This document shows positions 31,024 through 38,995 of a stretch of 42,544 bases of DNA, piece by piece. Position 1 is the first letter of the stretch. The number at the start of each line of letters is the position of its first letter. The DNA comes from GCA-020345945 sp964596985 (lineage in GTDB: Archaea; Thermoproteota; Bathyarchaeia; RBG-16-48-13; GCA-020345945), in contig CAZQWG010000012.1 of the NCBI GenBank assembly GCA_964596985.1, positions 1 through 42,544 on the forward strand, read 5' to 3'. Below the pieces are notes generated by a model. The model was given only the letters and a program-made list of their open reading frames with translations, was not told the DNA's origin and made no database searches. A program made the position numbers and the translations under genes.

Positions 31024-31743
31024 ATGAGCCATCAGCGGAATGACGATTCAGAGCGGAGAGTCCAATGGGAGATGGCCTCTGACTACGATGTCATCTCTGT
31101 ACAGATGGGAAAGATACGTGAGGGGGGCGTTGTCCTCAACATCGGGGTAGGAATAGGGGTATTCGCCTCGTACGTTACACGAGTATGGAATACGTTTACA
31201 ATCGGTGTAGATATCTCAAAGAAGGCCCTGGAAGCAACTAAAAGACGAGTAGAGGAGACAGGGGTCAAGAGGAGAGTGTTTCTACTGCTTGCTAGTACCA
31301 GTCATCTCCCGTTAAGAGGAGAAGACGTTGATACCGGAGTATCCATGTTTACCATGCGTGGCTTGACACAGGAAGGAGTCCTTGAGGTATTCCAGGAGAT
31401 AAGAAGAGTACTGAAGAAGAATGGGAAATATGTTCTAGTCGAAGACTGGGCATTCCATCCGAAGAGGCAAGAAGAGTATGCGCTCCTCGAGCTAAGAAGG
31501 ATGCTCGCAAAGAGAGAGGAGACCGGAGAGTACTGCTTGAACTACAGAGAGTACACAAAGATCTTGAAGCACGCAGGGTTTGAAATCGAAGAGATACGGT
31601 TCCTGCCCAATAGGGTCTTCTTGGAGACATTCGACATCCTCCAAGGAGAAAGGGCAGAGGATTTGCTTCAAATCGTAGGTAAGGTAGGTTTAAGCCAGCT
31701 TCAGACTCCCTTGACCCTCATCGGTTCAAAGGTTAAAAGATAG
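31024..31743 (+). CDS. Class I SAM-dependent methyltransferase
   Basis: This protein of about 239 residues has the Rossmann motif I VVLNIGVGIGVFASYV (the usual Asp or Glu is replaced by Asn), motif II TIGVDISKKALE, motif III FLLLASTSHLPLRGEDVDTGVSMFTM and a post-domain LKKNGKYVLVEDWAFHP. It looks like UbiE/COQ5-type small-molecule methyltransferases, but the substrate is not evident. A GTG at 31018 is an alternative start. It ends 5 nt before a possible TTG start of the next gene, so they are probably co-transcribed. Confidence 0.85.
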   Translation: MSHQRNDDSERRVQWEMASDYDVISVQMGKIREGGVVLNIGVGIGVFASYVTRVWNTFTIGVDISKKALEATKRRVEETGVKRRVFLLLASTSHLPLRGEDVDTGVSMFTMRGLTQEGVLEVFQEIRRVLKKNGKYVLVEDWAFHPKRQEEYALLELRRMLAKREETGEYCLNYREYTKILKHAGFEIEEIRFLPNRVFLETFDILQGERAEDLLQIVGKVGLSQLQTPLTLIGSKVKR

Positions 31744-31778
31744 CAGGATTGACTTACTTAGCCGAGGATGACTCGACT

Positions 31779-32765
31779 ATGGTATTAGTGCTCTCAAGGC
31801 AGGACCTAGAAACGGTCCTCACCATGAAAGACACGGTAGACATCGTAGAGGAAGGGTTCAGACAACTCAACACGAATAATGTAATAATGCCTCAGAGACC
31901 CGTCGTCTCTGTGAAGGAGCATCAAGGACTCTTTCTCGTAATGCCGGCATACATCAGCGGCGACATGAACGTATTCTCAAACAAGATCGTCACAGTGTAC
32001 CCCAATAACCCGGAAAGATATCAGCTACCGACGATTCTAGCCAGCATCTCCCTACACGATGTCAAAACCGGCGCACTTATCTCCGTAATGGATGGAGCCT
32101 TTATCACCGCGATGAGGACAGGGGCTGTAAGCGGGGTTGCCAGCAAATACCTTGCTAGAAAAGACTCCAAGACTGTAGGAGTTTTAGGTGCTGGCGTGCA
32201 GGCCCGAACACAGTTAGAGGCGGTCTGCGAAGTCTTGAACATACAAAGCGCGAAGGCTTATGATCTGGACAGAGAGCGGATACAACATTTCTGTCAGGCG
32301 ATGGAAGAAAAGTTGAACATAAGGATGGAGCCGTGCGGCAAGAGCGAGAGCGTGGTAGGGGGAAGCGACGTGGTAATCCTGGCAACCTCCTCCAAGACCC
32401 CAGTTCTGGATGGAAACTGGTTGGATGATGGAACCCACATCAACGCAATAGGATCGCATACACCAACTACACGCGAATTGGATGATGTCTCAGTCCAAAG
32501 ATCGAAGATAGTCGTAGACATGAAGGAAGCAGCTCTCTCAGAGGCAGGCGATCTCCTCATACCGATAAAGAATGGGGCACTCTCACCAGACGACGTATAC
32601 GCCGAGTTAGGAGAGTTGGTCACTGGCAAGAAGAAGGGGAGAACCAGCGATAGAGAGATAACATTATTCAAGTCCGTGGGTCTGGCGGTTCAAGATGCCT
32701 CGGCAGCATTTAAGGCCTACAACCTAGCAAAAGATAGGGGACTCGGAAAGACCGTATCAATTTAG
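31779..32765 (+). CDS. Ornithine cyclodeaminase / mu-crystallin family dehydrogenase
   Basis: This protein of about 328 residues shows family motifs: MVLVLSRQDLETVLTMKDTVDIVEEGF, MDGAFITAMRTGAVSGVASKYLARKDSKTVGVLGAGVQARTQLEAV (NAD-binding GxGxxAR) and INAIGSHTPTTRELD. The family includes archaeal alanine dehydrogenase, ornithine cyclodeaminase and imine reductases, so the exact reaction is open. The ATG at 31779 is preferred because the family starts MVLVLS; an upstream TTG at 31749 adds ten residues. Confidence 0.9.
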   Translation: MVLVLSRQDLETVLTMKDTVDIVEEGFRQLNTNNVIMPQRPVVSVKEHQGLFLVMPAYISGDMNVFSNKIVTVYPNNPERYQLPTILASISLHDVKTGALISVMDGAFITAMRTGAVSGVASKYLARKDSKTVGVLGAGVQARTQLEAVCEVLNIQSAKAYDLDRERIQHFCQAMEEKLNIRMEPCGKSESVVGGSDVVILATSSKTPVLDGNWLDDGTHINAIGSHTPTTRELDDVSVQRSKIVVDMKEAALSEAGDLLIPIKNGALSPDDVYAELGELVTGKKKGRTSDREITLFKSVGLAVQDASAAFKAYNLAKDRGLGKTVSI

Positions 32766-32782
32766 CTGGGTCAAAGAGACTA

Positions 32783-33304
32783 ATGGCCAATTTAATAATA
32801 GCAATCCTCATCTGCCCCCTAGCTGGTGCCACGCTGAAGCTAGCAGACACTATGAGTGAACGCCAAGGCAATCTAGCCTTGTGTTTCCTCGCTTCCGGTA
32901 TAGCCGGATGCCTAGTCGGTCTACTGATCGCGTTTGACGCATTCTCTTCCGCAGTCTTTTCTGGAATCGTGATAGGTGTCGTCCTTGCCGGAAAGGTTGA
33001 CCGACCGTGCCTAGGATTCGGGTTGATCACGACCGTATTGACGGCTTGGTTGTCGGGACCCAAAGAACCCGCCCTCCTACCTCTTCTGACCACAATCATG
33101 GCTTCTTTCGCCGACGAGATAGGACATGACAGATACGCAAGAAAGGGGGGGTTCGGCAGGTTTTTCGAGTACCGTGGTATTCTGAAGCTGGCAATCGGTC
33201 TTTCCTACCTGTTGAGGACCCTGCCTTTCCATAGTTCATGTATGTTCTATCTCTTCGATGTGACCTACGATCTCTCTTCCAAGGTCTTGAAACCTCAAGG
33301 ATAA
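32783..33304 (+). CDS. Integral membrane protein of unknown function
   Basis: This 173-residue protein has five or so hydrophobic segments (NLIIAILICPLAGATLKLA, LALCFLASGIAGCLVGLLIAF, AVFSGIVIGVVLAG, GLITTVLTAWLSG, LLPLLTTIMASFADEI) and a conserved-looking polar part, FADEIGHDRYARKGGFGRFFEYRGILKLA, where acidic and basic residues lie between helices. This looks like an active site on the cytoplasmic side, but no family is recognised. It overlaps the convergent tiaS gene by 10 nt. Confidence 0.75.
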   Translation: MANLIIAILICPLAGATLKLADTMSERQGNLALCFLASGIAGCLVGLLIAFDAFSSAVFSGIVIGVVLAGKVDRPCLGFGLITTVLTAWLSGPKEPALLPLLTTIMASFADEIGHDRYARKGGFGRFFEYRGILKLAIGLSYLLRTLPFHSSCMFYLFDVTYDLSSKVLKPQG

Positions 33305-34623
33305 CACCATGACCCATGCGGTTGAGGTGAATCTTCATTCTTCTCAAGACCATACCTTGAGAGAGGTTTGGTCAGGTGTCTATGAGCTCTAGAAGGAGGA
33401 ATATACAGCCCCTCTCTTATCCCCCGAGGCATCGACAGCCGTAGCTTTGATGCCGACGGAAATCGATTCCCACATTTTTCACATCGAAACCCTTTGTCTC
33501 GACCCATCGACTTCAATCTCTTCAGACAATTAGGGCATCGAGGATTCTCCATTACATACTTGGGAACCAATTCAAGCACCCGCATCTTCTCAAGGTTTAT
33601 TGTCTTCGGAAAACTCTCTGTCGACGGGCGAACACCACCATAGACTTGAACATAGTCGCCAGGGATCAGGCTTCTCACGGCATCCCGGAATCCTCCTGTC
33701 GGCTCGTAGGCGGCACAATCCGCTTCCCCACTCCCATCCCTCAACGAGAATATCACATGACCGCCAGGGATCGTTCTCGGAAAGGAGTTGACCCGCCCTT
33801 TGGCAACTACCGGATGGTAAGCGTTAATCTCACCTATCGAATCGACTTTGGTCAGGTGGGAGTCGGTACCTTGATTGGTCCTGAAGATAACCCATCTCTC
33901 AACCTCTTCAGGGGATCTAATCATATTATGGGCTTTCAAGACAGCCTCCGGTGACTCGCCACGGACGCCGTATAGGATTGGGTCTGGTCCCCTTGGAGTA
34001 ATAAGTATTCGACCGGTCTCGTTGTCGATGTTGTTGAAGGTCTGAGGACGAGTCTCCTCGTCCATGAATACTACGGATTCTCTCGAAACCCTTCTCGTCT
34101 TTCCCCTATTTTCAAGGCGGCGGTAGGTAATCAACTCGAAGGTATGATCACCATCCTGCAACCCACCGACCGCAGCCAGGGCCCCGATCAGTCCTCGAGG
34201 TTTCCTCAGCACCACAGAATCGATGTCAAACCTTGAGATTAGGTTCTGAGCCTCCTCAATTTCCACCACACGGGAGAGCGCCATTCGCGTAAAGGAAACT
34301 AGGGTAGAACATATCTCCCCTACGTGAAAGACTATGCCCGGATTTGTCTCTGGGTCTGAGAGAACCGAATTCTTTTCCACCGTATCGATAACCAGTTCCT
34401 TCAGGTCAGTGATTCTCTCTTCGTCGATCAAGACTCTTGCACAAAGAGCACCGTTTCCCCTGGTCTTCCAAGGAACGTTGGGGTTTAGCCGCACAAGATT
34501 AGGATAGTCCAGGAAGATTGCCCCCATAGGGATTAGGCGCTCAACTAGAAGCGCACAAATGTAGGTGGTGCATCCCCCGCTTTGAGAGTCCGTATCGTCG
34601 ATACCGATGTGAACCGGTATCAT
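33295..34623 (-). CDS. tiaS: tRNA(Ile2) 2-agmatinylcytidine synthetase TiaS
   Basis: This enzyme of about 442 residues attaches agmatine to C34 of tRNA-Ile2 so that it reads AUA rather than AUG. It has the N-terminal VHIGIDDTDSQSGGCTTYICALL, WKTRGNGALCARVLI, PRGLIGALAAVGG, an OB-fold (VVAKGRVNSFPRTIPGGHVIFSLRDG) and a C-terminal zinc ribbon (CPNCLKRLKSMGRDKGFRCEKC). The ATG at 34623 is preferred over 34644 because the family starts MxPVHIGIDDTDS. The likely substrate, a CAT tRNA with an Ile-like acceptor, is encoded at 18478-18606. Confidence 0.96.
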   Translation of the reverse strand: MIPVHIGIDDTDSQSGGCTTYICALLVERLIPMGAIFLDYPNLVRLNPNVPWKTRGNGALCARVLIDEERITDLKELVIDTVEKNSVLSDPETNPGIVFHVGEICSTLVSFTRMALSRVVEIEEAQNLISRFDIDSVVLRKPRGLIGALAAVGGLQDGDHTFELITYRRLENRGKTRRVSRESVVFMDEETRPQTFNNIDNETGRILITPRGPDPILYGVRGESPEAVLKAHNMIRSPEEVERWVIFRTNQGTDSHLTKVDSIGEINAYHPVVAKGRVNSFPRTIPGGHVIFSLRDGSGEADCAAYEPTGGFRDAVRSLIPGDYVQVYGGVRPSTESFPKTINLEKMRVLELVPKYVMENPRCPNCLKRLKSMGRDKGFRCEKCGNRFPSASKLRLSMPRGIREGLYIPPSRAHRHLTKPLSRYGLEKNEDSPQPHGSWCYP

Positions 34624-34684
34624 ATGCCTGCTCACCGCAATCAACTCAAGATGGGCCTAGTTGGACGATTAACGGTGTCTAAGA

Positions 34685-35752
34685 TCAAAAGCCTTCATCC
34701 AAGAAGATCCGAGCACAACAGTATCGGGAGAAAGAGGTTTCAAGCCCCAAAGTCTTCGCCGTATTCAGTGCCTCCATACTAGGAAAAGCTACGCCGTTTA
34801 TACCAGCCAAAATAGCCAGCCGGTCAGTCTTTGCCTTATGCCTTCCAAGCGGTCGAACACAGCCGAGAACCATAGGAGTCTGCTTGAGGACCAAGCGGGC
34901 AACGACCATGAACTTGCCAATCTCCCTTGGCGGCGGAGGAGAAACCGCCGCCATCGAGGTGCCTCGGATGGGCCTCAGTACGATTATTACGAGAGCCGAC
35001 GGAGAATGGTTTGAGACCATATCGAGAGCCTGGTATTCCCCGATAATCTTACCGTGGTGCAGCCCAACCAGAATGTGGGGGATCGTAGGGATTCCTGATC
35101 GATGTAACGCATCCAACGATCTTTCATAATCCTGAGTAGTTACCCCCTTGAGGTTGTATACTTCTTTGATGGTTTCATCGGACCCTATCACGTCTATGAG
35201 TGCCCCGTCTACGCCGGAATGCCGCATCTGTTTGGCGGTTTCAAAGTCGATGAGACCTGTATGTACGAACACAGTGAGCTGAAGTTCTCGCTTGACCCTT
35301 TCAATCGAGCCGAGAAAACGATCGATGGGTACAGACCCATCGGGAAGACACCCTCCACTCAAGAGGAAGCCGAGAGAACCTTTCTCCTTAAGAGAATGAG
35401 CCAAACTGACAAGGTCTTCAGGGCTGGAAACAGGAATCATTGTATTGAGAAGCCTACTCTCACAATGCAAACAGTTGAGGGCACAGTGTTTCCCCGTTAC
35501 CGAAACCGAAGGAAAAATGGAGGAGGGAAAAGCCGCGTCAGCAGAAGAGTGCGGGGCAAAGGTTGGCGCATAGAAACGGATTCTTTTGCCGAATCTTGCC
35601 CACGAGGTTTCCCTGGCGGTCTCTAGGCTTCTTTCGAAGTCTGCCCCAACCTTTGATACAAGGTCCTCTATTGTCGCTACCTTGGCGATTGTCCCCAGAA
35701 AGGCATCCCCCAAGTCTAGGATCCGAATTGAGAAGGTCTCTTGAGGTTCCAC
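34685..35752 (-). CDS. Radical SAM protein, LipS-type lipoyl synthase component
   Basis: This 355-residue protein has the radical SAM CxxxCxxC in GKHCALNCLHCESRLL (about residue 92-99), then LGFLLSGGCLPDGS, VFVHTGLIDFETA and a C-terminal CCARIFLDEGF. It lies in one operon with a lipoate ligase-like protein and a second radical SAM protein. Archaea have been shown to make lipoyl groups with two such radical SAM proteins (LipS1, LipS2) instead of LipA; this trio matches that set. Which of the two it is, I cannot say. The start is a GTG overlapping the ligase gene by 37 nt; a TTG at 35713 would give no overlap. Confidence 0.8.
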   Translation of the reverse strand: MEPQETFSIRILDLGDAFLGTIAKVATIEDLVSKVGADFERSLETARETSWARFGKRIRFYAPTFAPHSSADAAFPSSIFPSVSVTGKHCALNCLHCESRLLNTMIPVSSPEDLVSLAHSLKEKGSLGFLLSGGCLPDGSVPIDRFLGSIERVKRELQLTVFVHTGLIDFETAKQMRHSGVDGALIDVIGSDETIKEVYNLKGVTTQDYERSLDALHRSGIPTIPHILVGLHHGKIIGEYQALDMVSNHSPSALVIIVLRPIRGTSMAAVSPPPPREIGKFMVVARLVLKQTPMVLGCVRPLGRHKAKTDRLAILAGINGVAFPSMEALNTAKTLGLETSFSRYCCARIFLDEGF

Positions 35753-36504
35753 TCGTCGCTCTTGAATTTAGCCTCTCTCAGTTCATGGGCAAGGTTGGTC
35801 TCCCTATCTGTGAGGGGCTGGTCTACTAGACTGATGTCCAGGGTTCTCTCGAAACCACTCCTTAGAGCGGAAGCCACCTCCTCAAACGGCACGACTCGAC
35901 CCAATTCCTTCTTGATTGTGGTGACCCGTTCCTCAACCGCCTTTATCTGCTTGTCGCTGATCTTCTCTTTGCTGACTCTAAGAACCTTGAACATCGTACC
36001 GATGTCCGCACCGACCAGGATAGTTCCATGTTGCAGAACTACCCCCCACCGCCTCGTCTGGGCATTGCCAGAGATCTTCCGGCCGTTCACGATAATGTCA
36101 TTTATCGGCTTGAAGGCTGCTTCGATACCTAAAGTTCTGAGCCCTTCAACGATCCCGAGGCAGACGATCTCGTAGGACTTCGTAATATCCCTTGGAATCT
36201 TTGGGTTAGATTCGTCAACGATCAGGCTGTACGTAAGCTCACCGGCATAATCGTGATAAACAGCCCCGCCACCGGTCATCCGTCTGACTAGGTCTACGCC
36301 AAGAGACGAACATGCCTCTAGATTTGCCTCTTGCCCAGCGATCTGGAAGTAACCTATTGACACAGCCGAGGGCTGCCATCTATAGAGGCGTATGGTATTC
36401 GGAGTACCCGACTCCATCTTCGTCCTTGAGATAGATTCGTCAACAGCCATATTCATATAGGCATCGTAACAGTCGATGCCGAAGAAACGCCAAACATCGC
36501 TCAT
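35716..36504 (-). CDS. Lipoate/octanoate-protein ligase (LplA-like)
   Basis: This 262-residue protein of the LplA/LipB/BirA fold has RLYRWQPSAVSIGYFQ, the lipoate-binding RRMTGGGAVYHDYAGELTYSL (about 75-95), the lysine in PINDIIVNGRKISGNAQTRRWGVVLQHGTILVG. It loads octanoate or lipoate on lipoyl domains. Set between two radical SAM genes, it probably supplies octanoylated protein for sulfur insertion. The start overlaps the stop of the upstream radical SAM gene (ATGA). Confidence 0.92.
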   Translation of the reverse strand: MSDVWRFFGIDCYDAYMNMAVDESISRTKMESGTPNTIRLYRWQPSAVSIGYFQIAGQEANLEACSSLGVDLVRRMTGGGAVYHDYAGELTYSLIVDESNPKIPRDITKSYEIVCLGIVEGLRTLGIEAAFKPINDIIVNGRKISGNAQTRRWGVVLQHGTILVGADIGTMFKVLRVSKEKISDKQIKAVEERVTTIKKELGRVVPFEEVASALRSGFERTLDISLVDQPLTDRETNLAHELREAKFKSDEWNLKRPSQFGS

Positions 36505-37499
36505 AATTTAACCCCTGATACTAGAAGTTCTTCTTCTATTTGATCTATTTCTTCTTTCCTAAGTGGGCGTGGAAAGTTGTAGAGAGGTCCCCCAGGTCTC
36601 TCGTTGTAGAATGGGCGATTGCAGCTAGGACAACCTGACGTCATGAAGGGAACCCCCCCTCTAATCGTTTTCTTCACTTCCTGTATCGAAACCCCGAAGT
36701 CCGTCATTTCTCCCTCCCCCGTAAAAGCAAGGTCTTCGTAGCGTACGGTCTTCCGGGTTATAAGAAAGTGAAGGAGCTGAATCCGCCTATAACGAGAGAT
36801 GGGTGGTCTTGCGGTCCCTGCCAGACGCGTCCCTCGAATAGGGGTGAACGCGAAAAGCCCAGGGAAGACGCCGAGATCGGTCAGACGTTGAAACGTTCTC
36901 GCCAGATCTTGATCAGTCTCTCCCAAGCCTACGATAAGGTGAGTGCTGACTCTACCTCGACCGAAGACCTGCAGAGCATCTGCTAGACCATTCCAGTGCG
37001 CCTCCCAGGAATACGGTCCACCAACCCCTAAGCCTTTGACCGATCGAAACACTTCGCCGTTGGCAGAGTCCAAGGGTATGGAAATACGGTCTACGCCAAG
37101 CGTCTTCAGCTGTTCAAGCTGGGTGACATCCAACGGTCTAATCGACAAAGAGATTGGAATCCCGATCTTCTCCACTAGGAGACCCGCAAGTCCTACAACG
37201 TCCTCGAACACATTCTCATAGTTCAGGGATTGTATGCATACACGATCAACCGACCGGGTATTCGCCAGCCTTCCAACTACCTCTCCGGTCTTGAAGACAG
37301 GCCAGATTACCCTTGATAGACGGTCAGATTTCGCGGCACTCTCTCTTGATTGAGGGCAGAAGGCGCAGTTCGCGGTGCACCTGCCCGGATAATATGTGAG
37401 AAGGTACACCGTCGTGGGATCTGCAGCGGTCACCCCTTCGATCAGGCCAAGGAGCAGGGCGGATCCGTACGAGACTCTTACTCTTTCTGGGGTTAGCAT
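36501..37499 (-). CDS. Radical SAM protein, LipS-type lipoyl synthase component (biotin synthase-like)
   Basis: This protein of about 332 residues has CxxxCxxC in YYPGRCTANCAFCPQSRE, VCIQSLNYENVFEDVVGLA, LSIRPLDVTQLEQLK, STHLIVGLGETDQDL, and a C-terminal FMTSGCPSCNRPFYNERPGG, where the CxxC may hold an auxiliary cluster that gives up sulfur. With the ligase and the other radical SAM gene it fits the archaeal two-protein lipoyl synthase. A TTG at 37559 would extend it by 20 residues and overlap the next gene; the ATG at 37499 with AGGA 9-10 nt upstream is preferred. Confidence 0.82.
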   Translation of the reverse strand: MLTPERVRVSYGSALLLGLIEGVTAADPTTVYLLTYYPGRCTANCAFCPQSRESAAKSDRLSRVIWPVFKTGEVVGRLANTRSVDRVCIQSLNYENVFEDVVGLAGLLVEKIGIPISLSIRPLDVTQLEQLKTLGVDRISIPLDSANGEVFRSVKGLGVGGPYSWEAHWNGLADALQVFGRGRVSTHLIVGLGETDQDLARTFQRLTDLGVFPGLFAFTPIRGTRLAGTARPPISRYRRIQLLHFLITRKTVRYEDLAFTGEGEMTDFGVSIQEVKKTIRGGVPFMTSGCPSCNRPFYNERPGGPLYNFPRPLRKEEIDQIEEELLVSGVKL

Positions 37500-37518
37500 C
37501 TGATTCAATCCTAAGAAG

Positions 37519-38445
37519 TCAACTTCGAAGGGAAATCTCAGCTTTATCTCCTTCCACAAAGGGAAAGTTAGAGGGACCGACAGGAATCACTTTGATGGTT
37601 CTCGAATCTCCAACGTGAAGCCCGAGAGATAAACCTAGGATGGGAATATCGTTGACCATGATCTCGGGTTTTAAGGTTTCGAATACTATAGAGCCTTTGA
37701 CGGACTTATGTACATGTCCAACGGCGTTGTCGCCGATCTTGAGAATGTCTGGCGAATCGAGTCTCGACAGAGACGGGAGATGCAATCCGCCGAGGCGGTA
37801 ATACGGGATTCCACAGTCCAAGACCCCGCAAACGTCACCAAGAGAAGCGGTTAGACCCGAATAGTAGCCGAGCATAGGTAACGGCGAGTTCAGCTCTACT
37901 AGAGCATACTCGTCTGCGACCAGAGAGAATCGTCCTGACATGGCGCGTATTTGATCGAAGGTAAATGGTTCGGATTCATTACCGTTGAGAAGATGGATCG
38001 GGAATCCTCCCCTTGCTCTGATCGGATCGACCCGGCGTCGAACCTCGATGTGGATGTGGGGATCGGTCCACCGACGGAAGTACCCGCTCCTAATATGGGT
38101 ACCGATTTGATCTCCAACGTATACATGCTCGCCCTCTTGGACTGATGGGTTCACGTGTAGGATCTTGATAAGAAGCTCGGGATTATCCTCGTTCTCGATG
38201 AGTATTAGTGGTTCGAATATTGGCGTTTCAAACTGTTTCGATGTTGGAGATTTGAACCTTCGTACGCCTTTTACAATCCCCTCGATAGGGCTCATGGCTG
38301 GGGTCTCGAACTCTCGGTTTGGCGGGTATAGGTCGATAGCCGACCCTTGGTTGTGGGAGTAGTACGGACTATTATGAAAGGAGATCGTGGAGTCTTCAGG
38401 AACAGCTAGTGTGATGCCTTCTGAGCGTGCTACGTTCAGATACAA
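37519..38445 (-). CDS. M23-like (LytM-type) metallopeptidase-fold protein
   Basis: This 308-residue protein has a duplicated-hybrid/M23 signature: YSHNQGSAIDLYPP (HxxxD, first metal ligands, about residue 30-42), the beta core PIEGIVKGVRRF and ILHVNPSVQEGEHVYVGDQIGTHIRSGYFRRWTDPHIHIEVRR (HxH). The C-terminal half (FTFDQIRAMSGRFSLV, GLSLGLHVGDSRTIKVIPVG) is not recognised. Archaea lack murein, so the fold may act on another peptide or have a lipoate-related carrier role. It immediately precedes the lipoate genes and is on the same strand, so an operon is likely. The TTG start is uncertain. Confidence 0.7.
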   Translation of the reverse strand: MYLNVARSEGITLAVPEDSTISFHNSPYYSHNQGSAIDLYPPNREFETPAMSPIEGIVKGVRRFKSPTSKQFETPIFEPLILIENEDNPELLIKILHVNPSVQEGEHVYVGDQIGTHIRSGYFRRWTDPHIHIEVRRRVDPIRARGGFPIHLLNGNESEPFTFDQIRAMSGRFSLVADEYALVELNSPLPMLGYYSGLTASLGDVCGVLDCGIPYYRLGGLHLPSLSRLDSPDILKIGDNAVGHVHKSVKGSIVFETLKPEIMVNDIPILGLSLGLHVGDSRTIKVIPVGPSNFPFVEGDKAEISLRS

Positions 38446-38596
38446 GAACCGTGCGACTCCAGCCGACTGATTGAAAGAGGATACTTATAATCAATAGGAG
38501 AGTAGGGAACATTAGATCTTCCAGATTGGACACTACTGAAAGAAAAAGGAGAAGGAATGGGGCGTAGACATTCTATTGCTTCCGGTGTCTATTGGG

Positions 38597-38892
38597 TTAA
38601 GTGTGTGATATGACGACCATGGTAAGTGTGCTTCTGACCTTGTCCAGCCTTCGTATTCGCCAAGTCACAGTTTCCTTCAGCTTATCCATGTCCTCTGCTT
38701 GAATCTTCGCGATGATGTCGTAGACACCGTACTTCGTGGTGAACCGGCGAACTATGGCAACCGAATGCCCGTTTCAGAAGGCAGATTCACAACCACGTAC
38801 GCTTCTTCTACGTTCTCTATCTTCCGAAGATCCTTCAGGACGTCTTCTTCTGCCCCAATCTCAGAGTTGATCAGCACAAAAGCTGTCGGCAT
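38597..38892 (-). CDS. Lrp/AsnC-type RAM-domain protein, interrupted by a predicted BHB intron
   Basis: From the ATG at 38892 the frame reads MPTAFVLINSEIGAEEDV through VEEAYVV, then leaves the family pattern and meets a TAG at 38752-38754. The family continues in another frame as YGVYDIIAKIQAEDMDKLKE through RRLDKVRSTLTMVVISHT to a TAA. Removing 38733-38791 (59 nt) joins the two parts as EEAYVV-YGVYDIIAKI, the usual sequence of stand-alone RAM (AsnC ligand-binding) proteins, giving 78 residues, the usual length. The joined codons are GTG TAC. Such proteins bind amino acids and form ring oligomers. GGAAGGGTAGGG just before the ATG is a good ribosome-binding site. A pseudogene is the main alternative, but both halves are otherwise intact. 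Confidence 0.8.
38733..38791 (-). other. Predicted BHB intron (59 nt) in a protein-coding gene
   Basis: On the reverse strand the ends fold into exon helix CGTA/TACG (38798-38801 with 38728-38731), 3' bulge AAG (38732-38734), central four-pair helix CGTG/CACG (38794-38797 with 38735-38738), 5' bulge GTT (38791-38793) and inner helix GTGAATC/GGTTCAC (38784-38790 with 38739-38745). Cutting after the second base of each bulge, the standard archaeal endonuclease sites, removes exactly 59 nt and restores the reading frame. Confidence 0.8.
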
Positions 38893-38995
38893 CCCTACCC
38901 TTCCTTTTGGCTTCACCAATCCTCATTTTGATTAGTAGAACGGTTAAGGATTTCGAGAAAAACAACGGTTTAGTACCATAGACAGAGAATACCTA

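Noticed and set aside
38597..38892. Reading the Lrp-type gene as a simple frameshifted pseudogene
   Set aside because: Single-base indels do not restore the family sequence: a whole 59-nt block must go. The exact BHB structure, with frame and consensus restored together, is very unlikely by chance.
38699..38935. A 78-codon forward open frame across the Lrp-type gene
   Set aside because: It mirrors the reverse-strand gene and runs through its predicted intron; no promoter or ribosome-binding site is seen, and the reverse strand has clear RAM-domain homology.
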